This document shows, piece by piece, positions 1 through 5,366 of a stretch of 8,317 nt of DNA (its first letter is position 1; the number at the start of each line of letters is the position of its first letter). The notes below the pieces were generated by a model. That model was not told where the DNA came from. It saw only the letters and a list, made by a program, of their open reading frames with translations, and made no database searches. Location: contig CAJPSJ010000077.1 of NCBI GenBank assembly GCA_905373295.1, positions 1 to 8,317 of the forward strand. Reading direction: 5' to 3'. The position numbers and the translations under genes are program-made. Source of the DNA: an uncultured Campylobacter sp. Its GTDB lineage: Bacteria; Campylobacterota; Campylobacteria; Campylobacterales; Campylobacteraceae.

Positions 1-140
1 TCCATGCCGCTTTGTGTAGTATCGGGGCCCGCAGGCTCGCAGGTATAGCCTTTTAGCACTTCCTTTTCGCCATCGCGTAAGATAAAGCGCCCCAGCGTCA
101 TATCATCAACTTCCTTGAACCTGGTAATTTCCAAGACCAT
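1..140 (-). CDS. DUF5675-family protein, N-terminal part (gene runs off the window)
   Basis: Only the first 46 codons are inside the window; the 3' part lies beyond base 1. The start codon is ATG at 140-138, supported by a strong AGGAGGA ribosome site at 150-144. The visible protein begins MVLEITRFKEVDDMTLGRFI and continues to a GYTCEPAGPDTTQSG stretch at about residues 31-45. A short strand, a TLGRF element and an EPAGPDTT segment just before an expected RIPAGxY motif are, from memory, the usual opening of DUF5675 proteins in epsilonproteobacterial prophages. The family occurs in phage late regions and near secretion or lysis genes, but its biochemical role is not established. It is the last gene seen and is separated from the tail genes by a 57-nt spacer with a hairpin repeat, so its expression may differ from theirs. 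The family call rests on the N-terminal motif only. Confidence 0.7.
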   Translation of the reverse strand, partial: MVLEITRFKEVDDMTLGRFILRDGEKEVLKGYTCEPAGPDTTQSGM

Positions 141-143
141 AAA

Positions 144-150
144 TCCTCCT
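144..150 (-). promoter_or_regulatory. Shine-Dalgarno site of the DUF5675 gene
   Basis: On the minus strand the sequence reads AGGAGGA, then TTT, then ATG at 140-138. The near-perfect match fixes the upstream ATG as the start, rather than the internal ATG (residue 14, before TLGRF). It lies just downstream of the hairpin repeat at 161-195. Confidence 0.8.
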
Positions 151-160
151 TAAATTTACT

Positions 161-195
161 TCTCGGGCGAGCTAAGCTCGCTCTATGAGCGAAAA
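161..195 (-). repeat. Partial third copy of the intergenic hairpin repeat
   Basis: Bases 161-177 are identical over 17 nt to 4786-4802 in the large spacer (TCTCGGGCGAGCTAAGC on the plus strand). On the minus strand the segment forms a stem with GAGC/GCTC pairing around a TTA loop, similar in shape to the other copies but with one mismatch lower in the stem. It sits between the stop codon of the 48-aa gene (198) and the ribosome site of the DUF5675 gene (150). The copy at 4781-4830 occupies the same place relative to the 193-aa gene. No U-rich run follows, so it does not look like a classical terminator. It could affect mRNA stability or ribosome access; that is inference. Confidence 0.6.
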
Positions 196-197
196 AC

Positions 198-344
198 TCA
201 AAAGCTAAATTTCGTTACAAATTTGACTTTTTTTATTGCTTCGCCGGTTTTGCGTACTAGCACCTTATATCCGTTACCTTGCTTCGGCGTGTCGCTTTTT
301 ATCTGCGCGCGTATCATATTTTTTATCGTCTGCTTTAGCCCCAT
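198..344 (-). CDS. Small basic protein, 48 aa, unknown function
   Basis: A short open frame starts at ATG 344-342 and stops at TGA 200-198. Its start overlaps the stop codon of the preceding 117-aa gene by one base (TAATG), and an AAGGTGGGA stretch lies just upstream, so translation is probably coupled. The product begins MGLKQTIKNMIRAQIKSD and ends VKFVTKFSF. It is strongly basic (about 12 Lys/Arg in 48 residues), has no membrane segment or signal peptide, and looks like a short N-terminal helix followed by beta strands. I do not recognise a family. Its position after tail genes suggests a small virion or assembly component, but this cannot be shown from sequence. The coupling and the correct frame relative to its neighbour are the main evidence that it is real. 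Confidence 0.6.
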   Translation of the reverse strand: MGLKQTIKNMIRAQIKSDTPKQGNGYKVLVRKTGEAIKKVKFVTKFSF

Positions 345-697
345 TAAAAATCCCACCTTTTTGCCGTTATATTTACGAATGCGCCGCTAGCTGTGACGCG
401 AGTTTCTACCGCCGTGACGATAAATCTATCCTCCCCGGGTGCTGCAGGAACACTGTAGCGAGGCATATCTATCTTTATAATATCGCCTGTGCGTACGCTT
501 TGAAGCGGAGCACGCAGGCTAACCTCGCTTACGCGCGCGCCGTGGTCCAAAAAATACCTGCGGGCATAAGCCTCTATGATGCGCTCGTCCTGATCCAGAT
601 CGAGCTTTATTTGGCCACGTAGCTCATCGCTTCGGTCAAATATAAACTTCACTGCCCCCCTGGCGCTTTTTTGCTCACTCCCTTTGATCTGTGTCAT
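344..697 (-). CDS. Small tail protein, 117 aa, resembling a hub C-terminal beta domain
   Basis: The start is placed at ATG 697-695, ten codons inside the longest open frame (which would begin at GTG 727). This ATG has a strong AAGGAGG site at 708-702 and overlaps the TGA of the 386-aa gene as ATGA, so the longer frame is unlikely. The protein has a helix-like stretch with AYARRYFLDHGA at about residues 43-54. A predicted beta region follows: LRAPLQSVRTGDIIKIDMP at about 61-79, then FIVTAVETRV and GAFVNITAKRWDF to the end. A 'GD(I/V)I.V' strand followed by a sensing strand and a final R-rich strand is typical of the last domain of phage tail hub and late-control proteins; that resemblance is from memory, not a search. 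It overlaps the next gene (48 aa) by one base. It may complete a hub whose main part is the 458-aa protein, or be an independent tip protein. Confidence 0.75.
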   Translation of the reverse strand: MTQIKGSEQKSARGAVKFIFDRSDELRGQIKLDLDQDERIIEAYARRYFLDHGARVSEVSLRAPLQSVRTGDIIKIDMPRYSVPAAPGEDRFIVTAVETRVTASGAFVNITAKRWDF

Positions 698-1854
698 TTC
701 TCCTCCTTCCAAGAATACCAATACCACTTTTTTAATGCCTCTAAATCATCTCCTTGCCAACGTGCGCCAGTCATATTATAGACGTATGCAGGAGCGTTAT
801 AATCGTTCAAAAACAGATCCGCATCCAGTTTCTCGCGGATATTTTTATACCGACTAGGTGCTTGCAGCCTGACAAATTCCTGGTACATAAGGCTTTCTAT
901 AGTTTTTTTCTTAGGGATTCTGCTTTGCGAAAAGATCCCTATGCCCCACCACCTTTCGTAATAATTTATGGTCCTATCATCCGCCCATAATACGATCTCG
1001 GTTAGTTCATCTTTGAGCGTAATCTCCTCTTTGTAGGTATATTCACGCACGCGGTGATTGAACCCCACATCGCCGCGCGTTTCTAGCCCGATATAATATA
1101 TTTCTATCCGAAGCTTATTATCCTTTTTGATAAACAGGCTAAGCGCCGTCGTATAACCTGGAAGCGCAGGGTGTTCCAAGGCTTTATCCCCTAAAAGAGA
1201 GTGCAGGCTAACCATAGCTAAAAATTTCTTTTTTAACGCACGCTTGGCTCGCTCAAAGCCAAAAGCTCTTTTAATGAAATTATCGCTTTTGCCTTGTGGA
1301 TTTTGGCAGAAAAAGACCCTATCGGTTTGAAGCATGCTTTTTACGATCTTGAAGTAATCACTACCTCTTCCTTTCTTTACGAAATCAAGAAAAGGTGGGA
1401 GTCTAGTCGTACTTCCGTCATCATTTGGGATTAAAAAGAAATCCTCTTTGCTTAAGATAAAGCGAAATATCTCCTTTATGCGGATCTTATATCCGTCATC
1501 GCAGATTATGATGAGATTATCAGGGTTTGGATCGTAGGTATCGTGATACTGCCTGCGACCGCTTGCGTCTGTTGCGATGGATACGAACTCGACAATATCT
1601 TCGGAGTTTTTTATCGGCCACCAACCTCCCGTGTCTAAATAATAGCGGTATTCTCCTAAAGAATAAACGTCGTAGCTCTGCCCTACTGGTTTTTTATTAT
1701 GCCCGGGCTTTTTGCCGCCTAGAGGCACGAGATATGCACCTTGTAGTGCCTTGTAGTATTTCCTACTAACCGCGCCATTAATAAGTTCAAGCTTAATCCA
1801 CTCTTTGGTCTGCCCCCTATATCCGCCATTGCTTTCGTCTGCTATAAACTCCAT
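694..1854 (-). CDS. Unrecognised aromatic-rich tail-region protein, 386 aa
   Basis: Starts at ATG 1854-1852, one base after the stop of the 203-aa gene, with only a weak G-rich site (GTGGGGCTAAG) upstream, so translation probably depends on coupling. It ends in an ATGA overlap with the 117-aa gene. I do not recognise a family. Visible points: 10 Trp and many Tyr; a GEYRYYLDTGGWWPI block at about residues 67-81; an Asp/Asn-rich turn region (DTYDPNPDN) at 105-113; a basic stretch with KRAFGFERAKRALKKK at 195-210; YYERWWGIGIF at 298-308; and a C-terminal cluster KKWYWYSW at 375-382. There is no signal peptide, membrane helix or coiled coil, and no obvious collagen-like or fibre repeat. Location after hub-like genes suggests a tip, fibre or receptor-binding part. 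Its Lys/Tyr/Trp-rich composition differs from its neighbours and could mean separate acquisition. An enzyme cannot be excluded. Confidence 0.8.
   Translation of the reverse strand: MEFIADESNGGYRGQTKEWIKLELINGAVSRKYYKALQGAYLVPLGGKKPGHNKKPVGQSYDVYSLGEYRYYLDTGGWWPIKNSEDIVEFVSIATDASGRRQYHDTYDPNPDNLIIICDDGYKIRIKEIFRFILSKEDFFLIPNDDGSTTRLPPFLDFVKKGRGSDYFKIVKSMLQTDRVFFCQNPQGKSDNFIKRAFGFERAKRALKKKFLAMVSLHSLLGDKALEHPALPGYTTALSLFIKKDNKLRIEIYYIGLETRGDVGFNHRVREYTYKEEITLKDELTEIVLWADDRTINYYERWWGIGIFSQSRIPKKKTIESLMYQEFVRLQAPSRYKNIREKLDADLFLNDYNAPAYVYNMTGARWQGDDLEALKKWYWYSWKEEK
702..708 (-). promoter_or_regulatory. Shine-Dalgarno site that sets the 117-aa gene start
   Basis: The minus strand reads AAGGAGG, then AGAA, then ATG at 697-695. 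It lies inside the last codons of the 386-aa gene. The alternative GTG start at 727 has no comparable site at a proper distance, which argues for the shorter protein. Confidence 0.75.
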
Positions 1855-1855
1855 C

Positions 1856-2467
1856 TTAGCCCCACATTAGCAAAATGCTCATATTTTTGTAAATGTCGCC
1901 GCGACTGTCGGTGAGCTCTACACTAATGGGTGTAGGCGAGCTGCAATCTCCTATATCTTTCAGCCAAAAAATTTCCTCTTTTTCGGAAGGCTTTTTACCT
2001 GAAAAGGTAAGATTGCCAGCACTATCCATAGCTTCAAGGCGGTATGCTTCACTGCCTCTATTATTGACAAAAAATAGCGGGGATTTGAAGCTATAAAGCG
2101 TTATGGAGGGATTTTGCGCGCTAGGCGAGGATGAATACTTTACTAGCCCAAGCAGCATAGTTACGTCTTTTTCGCCTATCCTTCCTCCCTCTAATATATT
2201 GATCCTGCCTTGAAAGGCGTCCTCATCAAAATTCAGTAAGGTCGAATAGTCTCTGCCTATCACGGCGCAATATACCCTAGCTACGGGATTTATCGCTTTC
2301 GCCCAGACGATGAAGCGCCCTCTAGGACCTATGGCGCCACCTTTCATACGTCCATTAAAAATACTATGGCTTAGGCTAAAATCCAAATTTCGATCTTCTG
2401 AGTTTAGCTTCAACGCCTTTTCGCAGGCGGCATCTTTATACATCATTACGTCAAATGTTTCAGCCAT
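1856..2467 (-). CDS. YKDxxC-type putative tail-tip protein, 203 aa
   Basis: Starts at ATG 2467-2465, two bases after the stop of the 458-aa gene, with AAGGAG at 2484-2479 and a second AGGA nearer the start. The N-terminus carries MMYKDAACEKALKL at residues 8-21. The 193-aa protein earlier in the operon begins with a matching motif, IEFYKDKECTQRV. A middle strand FIVWAKAINPVARVYCAV (about 52-69) parallels IYAKITDLAATFYPHV in the other protein, and both end with a D-SRG element and a terminal W(S)G. No catalytic motif, signal peptide or membrane segment is seen; the make-up is mostly beta. I infer that the two are distant paralogues and that this one is a structural tail-tip part acting with the hub-like 458-aa protein. 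The family itself is not one I can name. Confidence 0.8.
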   Translation of the reverse strand: MAETFDVMMYKDAACEKALKLNSEDRNLDFSLSHSIFNGRMKGGAIGPRGRFIVWAKAINPVARVYCAVIGRDYSTLLNFDEDAFQGRINILEGGRIGEKDVTMLLGLVKYSSSPSAQNPSITLYSFKSPLFFVNNRGSEAYRLEAMDSAGNLTFSGKKPSEKEEIFWLKDIGDCSSPTPISVELTDSRGDIYKNMSILLMWG

Positions 2468-2469
2468 CT

Positions 2470-3846
2470 TTAATCCTTCTCCTTAATCTCGTTGAAATCG
2501 CAGCTAAATTCGTTTGCGAAATAGCCGATATTCATTGTTTTCTCTAACTTTCCGTCTAAATATAGCTCTAGCTTATAAGCTCCATAATCGCTAAATTTAA
2601 CCTCCACCTCCCCGAAAGGATCGGCACTAAAGCTTTGCGCCCCGAGCTTAAAGCCGGCATGCGCGATAAGTGCACTATCTATGTCAAAATCACGCATCAG
2701 GCTAAAGGTATGGGTATAACCTTTAGGATAAAACTTCGTAATCTCGTATTTATGCAAATGATCTATTTGCAAATTTTTATACTCCGCTTTTATATTTAGC
2801 GCGGAGGGTAGGTCGCGAGCAGGGCATACGAAAAGATAGATATTGCTTTCATAAGCCACCTTTAGCGTTCCGCTTAGAGGGCCCTCAAAGCAAAGCACAT
2901 TATCTTTATAGATATTGCCGTGCTGCTCTTGCGCCGTTTGCTCGCTAAATTGCAGCGGCGTTCCGTCAAGGCTTACAGCTATTAGTTTTTTAATAAAGCC
3001 CGTAAGCTTTACGCAGATATCCTCGCTCAGCTCAAACTCCTCCACCGCGCGATAATCCGCAAAAAAAGAGGCGTTAGGTGCGTTCAGGCTAATATCTTTC
3101 GCTTCCCAGGCGGGGGTTGCGAAAATTTTACCTACCGCGCGAAGTGGAGAGATTACGTAAACATCGCCGTTTTCATCGTCTTTATATCTTAAAACCTCCC
3201 TCGGGGTTACCGGGTGGGGATCGGGGTCGATTACTGCAGTAAGCCCGGCTTCGGAATAGATATCCTCATTTTTATCATTAAAAATTATCGTATCGATATT
3301 TTGCGGTGCGCTAAGGCTAAGGTTAAAATCTATTATATTATCCTCGTTAAACTCCAACGCGCTCACGGCGGGCTTAGCGATATAAAATTTATCGCTTATG
3401 AAAATTCCTAGATCGTTCGCCCAAAAGCTAAGCCCTATGCCCTCTAAAGCTCCGGCTAGCGACGATGCATCCGAATACGAAAGCCCCATTAGCGGCGTAT
3501 CTTGTGGTGCATTGCAAAGAAAGCTTACTTTATCTGTAAGAAAGGCGAGATCCTTTAGGCTGGATATATTTTGCGGCAAACGAAGCGGGGTTTTAGCGAC
3601 AAGCTTTTTAAAATTTGAATCTATGCTTAAAACCTCGCTCACCTCGAAAAAGCAATCTTTAAAATGCGAGCAGCTTATTAAAATTTCATCTATCGGGGCA
3701 GATAGAGAGGATGAGGCGATTTTTAAAGACGCCGTTGCTTGCAGCTCACCTTCCTCGCTGCAAATACTCAGCTCACTGATGCCACGAAGCTCGCTTTTTA
3801 CGCCATCTCTGAAAGCAAAGACCTTAAAGCCGTATTCTACTACCAT
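2470..3846 (-). CDS. Putative tail hub protein, 458 aa
   Basis: Starts at ATG 3846-3844, overlapping the preceding stop codon by seven bases, with a GGTGGAG site upstream. The N-terminal region (about 5-75) reads like a hub first domain: GFKVFAFRDGVKSEL, then alternating strands, then a DEILISC strand and FFEVSEV. A second region at about 105-160 contains DTPLMGLSYSDASSLAGALE and GLSFWANDLGIFISDKFYI. This matches the pattern 'short conserved loop, helix, then a strand asking what the protein looks like at the specified position' of gp27/gpD-like hubs, where it follows the first barrel. The last about 60 residues (AQSFSADPFGEVEVKFSDYG through YLDGKLEKTMNI) look like a small Ig-like beta domain. 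Hubs close the tail tube and hold the tip. The assignment is by pattern and gene order after the tape measure; no search was possible. It could instead be another baseplate or tip protein. Confidence 0.8.
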   Translation of the reverse strand: MVVEYGFKVFAFRDGVKSELRGISELSICSEEGELQATASLKIASSSLSAPIDEILISCSHFKDCFFEVSEVLSIDSNFKKLVAKTPLRLPQNISSLKDLAFLTDKVSFLCNAPQDTPLMGLSYSDASSLAGALEGIGLSFWANDLGIFISDKFYIAKPAVSALEFNEDNIIDFNLSLSAPQNIDTIIFNDKNEDIYSEAGLTAVIDPDPHPVTPREVLRYKDDENGDVYVISPLRAVGKIFATPAWEAKDISLNAPNASFFADYRAVEEFELSEDICVKLTGFIKKLIAVSLDGTPLQFSEQTAQEQHGNIYKDNVLCFEGPLSGTLKVAYESNIYLFVCPARDLPSALNIKAEYKNLQIDHLHKYEITKFYPKGYTHTFSLMRDFDIDSALIAHAGFKLGAQSFSADPFGEVEVKFSDYGAYKLELYLDGKLEKTMNIGYFANEFSCDFNEIKEKD

Positions 3847-4187
3847 TGCTCCACCCTTTTATAAATCAAAGAAGTGGGGCGGTAAGCTCTATTTCTCCAG
3901 CAAAAAGCAAGCGTTTTTGAGTGAATATCGGACTTTAAAATAAAGCTTTCCTCGATTTTAGAGCTATAAATTTTTGCCTTATGCACGGCTAGCTTAAAGT
4001 CGTATTGCGCACTTCCTTTCTTATCGCCGTTGGTAGCTAGATGAAAATTAGCGGCAACGCTACCTTGGCGAATGACCCCTTCTGGTATATATATCTCAGG
4101 CCTTAAATCCGTATATCTTTCAATATGGCTCGTATATACGCGGTCTTGCGAGATTTCTACCTTATAGTTTAGATCCAACTTATGCAT
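3840..4187 (-). CDS. Small tail-operon protein, 115 aa, unknown function
   Basis: Starts at ATG 4187-4185 inside the end of the 193-aa gene (8-base overlap) with a TTGGAG site at a good distance; it ends at TAG 3842-3840 overlapping the next start by seven bases. Such tight overlaps on both sides suggest coupled translation and production in fixed ratio with its neighbours. The protein is basic, predicted mostly beta, and alternates charged and hydrophobic residues (for example EIYIPEGVIRQGSVAANFHL at about 31-50 and YDFKLAVHKAKIYSS at about 62-76). There is no signal peptide, membrane segment or known catalytic motif. I do not recognise a family. Its place between a YKDxxC protein and the hub candidate suggests a tail-tip structural part, which is inference from position only. 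Confidence 0.8.
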   Translation of the reverse strand: MHKLDLNYKVEISQDRVYTSHIERYTDLRPEIYIPEGVIRQGSVAANFHLATNGDKKGSAQYDFKLAVHKAKIYSSKIEESFILKSDIHSKTLAFCWRNRAYRPTSLIYKRVEQW

Positions 4188-4761
4188 TACCGCTCCAATA
4201 TGCCGCTATATAATATCCAAAGCTAACACCCCTTGAGACATCGGCAAAACTGACTCGCCTAACGAGCTTAACGGCATGTACCGCTTCGCTCGCCGTAGCT
4301 TTGTCCGCGACCAAAGGAAGTAGCTTAAAAGCAAACTCCCCCTTTTTGATATATGAGAGATCTTCCTCATCGGTAAATTTTATTTTGTTTCCCTCTATCC
4401 TATCTACCCGAAGGGGATTTTGCGAGCCGGAAAAAGCATAGCACTCACCAACGACAAGCGGCGCAGAGCCGCTTATCGGGCTAAGCTCCAGCGCATCCTT
4501 GCCTTCGCCCGTAACCTCAAATATTTTCATATCAACGCCCCCGGCGTTTAAGCCCAGATATTCAATCTTGCGCTTATCATAAAGTAGCGTTACGTGTGGA
4601 TAAAAGGTAGCGGCAAGATCCGTAATCTTTGCATAAATCGTCATTTCGTCGGTTTTAGTCGAGGGGGTAAAGATCGAAATTCTAGGACTTGGAAGTAAGT
4701 TATCTCCCATTCTCACTCTTTGCGTGCACTCTTTGTCCTTATAAAATTCAATTCCCGCCAT
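4180..4761 (-). CDS. YKDxxC-type putative tail-tip protein, 193 aa
   Basis: The start is placed at ATG 4761-4759, with AAAGGAG at 4774-4768 and six bases of spacing. The open frame extends 26 codons further to a GTG at 4839, but that extension translates the hairpin repeat (Arg/Ala/Pro-rich), so it is rejected. The protein begins MAGIEFYKDKECTQRV. Its centre has MTIYAKITDLAATFYPHVTL (about 38-57) and it ends VSRGVSFGYYIAAYWSGNA. These three blocks are echoed in the 203-aa protein downstream of the hub candidate. It appears beta-rich, with no signal peptide or membrane helix. It is the first gene of the second gene block, after the 236-nt spacer, so a separate promoter or RNA processing event may control it. 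A structural role at the tail tip is inferred from position. Confidence 0.85.
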   Translation of the reverse strand: MAGIEFYKDKECTQRVRMGDNLLPSPRISIFTPSTKTDEMTIYAKITDLAATFYPHVTLLYDKRKIEYLGLNAGGVDMKIFEVTGEGKDALELSPISGSAPLVVGECYAFSGSQNPLRVDRIEGNKIKFTDEEDLSYIKKGEFAFKLLPLVADKATASEAVHAVKLVRRVSFADVSRGVSFGYYIAAYWSGNA

Positions 4762-4767
4762 TTTTGA

Positions 4768-4774
4768 CTCCTTT
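4768..4774 (-). promoter_or_regulatory. Shine-Dalgarno site that sets the 193-aa gene start
   Basis: The minus strand reads AAAGGAG, then six bases, then ATG at 4761-4759. This supports the shorter start over the GTG at 4839, whose extension lies in repeat DNA. Confidence 0.8.
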
Positions 4775-4780
4775 ATATTC

Positions 4781-4830
4781 TGATTTCTCGGGCGAGCTAA
4801 GCCCGCCCTGCGACGGGGAGCTACGCTCCC
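4781..4830 (-). repeat. Intergenic GC-rich hairpin repeat, copy A
   Basis: Bases 4792-4818 are identical over 27 nt to 4900-4926 (copy B), 108 nt away, and the flanking TGATTT at 4781-4786 is also shared. On the minus strand it can form two stems: GGGAGC/GCTCCC (4830-4825 with 4821-4816, 3-nt loop), then GGGCGGGC/GCTCGCCC with a TTA loop. The second stem has one G-U pair. It ends six bases upstream of the AAAGGAG ribosome site of the 193-aa gene. A partial third copy occupies the same position ahead of the DUF5675 gene. The stems are not followed by a U-run, so a standard intrinsic terminator is not supported. Confidence 0.8.
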
Positions 4831-4851
4831 TCGACCCACCTAAAGTTTCAG

Positions 4852-4872
4852 AAATTTTGCTTCGCAAAATTT
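4852..4872 (-). repeat. AT-rich 9-bp perfect hairpin in the spacer
   Basis: AAATTTTGC (4852-4860) and GCAAAATTT (4864-4872) are exact inverted repeats around a three-base loop. It lies between the two GC-rich repeat copies. An AAATTTTAAAATTTT run flanks it. Its role is unknown; there is no clear U-tract for a terminator in either direction. Confidence 0.6.
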
Positions 4873-4888
4873 TAAAATTTCAGCGGTT

Positions 4889-4967
4889 TGATTTCCCTTG
4901 CGAGCTAAGCCCGCCCTGCGACGGGGGAGCTTCCCGCTACTTCTCGCGAAGGCTAGGAAGCCCCCGC
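4889..4967 (-). repeat. Intergenic GC-rich hairpin repeat, copy B (diverged)
   Basis: Shares the 27-nt identical core with copy A (4900-4926) and TGATTT at 4889-4894. The simple GGGAGC/GCTCCC stem of copy A is replaced here by a longer imperfect hairpin: CGGGGG-AGCTTCC near 4922-4934 against GGAAGCCCCCG at 4956-4966, with a two-base bulge and an inner CTTC/GAAG stem. The other stem (around 4900-4917) is shortened. Together with copy A this looks like a duplicated unit of about 108-125 bp that has drifted. Confidence 0.7.
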
Positions 4968-4973
4968 CGTTTT

Positions 4974-5000
4974 TAAAAATTTCGCTTCTTAAAATTTTTA
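4974..5000 (-). repeat. AT-rich hairpin at the 3' end of the 122-aa gene
   Basis: TAAAAATTT (4974-4982) and AAATTTTTA (4992-5000) are exact 9-bp inverted repeats with a 9-nt loop. The stop codon of the 122-aa gene (TAA, 5000-4998) forms its first bases. On the minus strand it is followed by TTTTTAAAAACGG rather than a sustained U-run. It may act as a weak terminator or a 3'-end stabiliser, but this is uncertain. Confidence 0.45.
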
Positions 5001-5366
5001 AACCTCTTTGAATTTAAGCGTCAGATAAAAGAGCGGCTCTGCGCTTTTAAAAAGCGGCTCTGCGCTCACCGCAGCGTCCGTATAATCAAACCTTGCTCTG
5101 ATTTGCTCCGTATCAGTTAGCAGCACAAGCTCGCTATCAGCAGAGCTTTCGGCTAGAGCGATCAGGGCGTCTATGCAGGCTTTGCTTTGCCATGCGATCT
5201 CATCACTGGAAAATACGAGGGCTCTGTTTTTGCGCTCCCTTAAAAATACTATCTCCGCTCCGCTTATAGCGGTCTCGCTTGCCGCTATAAGCGAATAATT
5301 TCTAAACTCGTCTTGTAAAAACAAAGGCTCGTCGAGTTTTACGTTTTCTACGGCTTTTAGTCTCAT
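4998..5366 (-). CDS. Small tail protein, 122 aa, next to the tape measure gene
   Basis: Starts at ATG 5366-5364 in an ATGA overlap with the tape measure stop codon, with AAGGAG about seven bases upstream, so the two are probably translated together. The protein has short beta strands and a helix (ACIDALIALAESSADSELVL at about 63-82). It ends with a RARFDYTDAAVSAEP segment and FYLTLKFKEV. A final 'R.RF....I.A.P' strand followed by 'Y.L.L.F.EV' is, from memory, seen in some small proteins that follow tape measure genes in Mu-like and related siphophages. I treat it as a tail component that may link tube and tip. The C-terminus contains a 7-residue in-frame duplication (SAEPLFK/SAEPLFY; DNA repeat at 5032-5066). 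No enzyme motif is visible. Confidence 0.8.
   Translation of the reverse strand: MRLKAVENVKLDEPLFLQDEFRNYSLIAASETAISGAEIVFLRERKNRALVFSSDEIAWQSKACIDALIALAESSADSELVLLTDTEQIRARFDYTDAAVSAEPLFKSAEPLFYLTLKFKEV
5032..5066 (-). repeat. 21-bp in-frame tandem duplication in the 122-aa gene
   Basis: The 14-base string AGCGGCTCTGCGCT occurs at 5032-5045 and again at 5053-5066, exactly 21 bases apart. The result is SAEPLFK followed by SAEPLFY near the C-terminus. The near-identity at DNA level suggests a recent slippage or duplication event that kept the frame. Confidence 0.75.

Noticed and set aside
236..622. Plus-strand open frame of 128 aa
   Set aside because: It is antisense to the 48-aa and 117-aa genes, Cys/Arg/Tyr-rich without any family look, and has no ribosome site; the minus-strand frames fit the operon.
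698..727. Ten-residue N-terminal extension of the 117-aa protein from GTG 727
   Set aside because: The ATG at 697 has AAGGAGG upstream and an ATGA overlap with the preceding gene; the GTG has neither.
754..990. Plus-strand open frame of 78 aa within the 386-aa gene
   Set aside because: No ribosome site or neighbour in the same direction; explained as a shadow frame.
3398..3943. Plus-strand open frame of 181 aa
   Set aside because: Lies opposite the 458-aa and 115-aa genes, is Ser/Lys-rich and low in complexity, and no other plus-strand gene supports transcription in that direction.
4816..4830. Rho-independent terminator
   Set aside because: The GC-rich stem is perfect, but no U-run follows it on either strand.
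4762..4839. 26-residue N-terminal extension of the 193-aa protein from a GTG start
   Set aside because: The extension is a translation of the hairpin repeat, while ATG 4761 has a well-spaced AAAGGAG site and gives the YKDxxC start shared with the 203-aa protein.
4781..4997. CRISPR array
   Set aside because: There are only two repeat units with unequal, structured spacers and strong internal palindromes, and no cas genes nearby.
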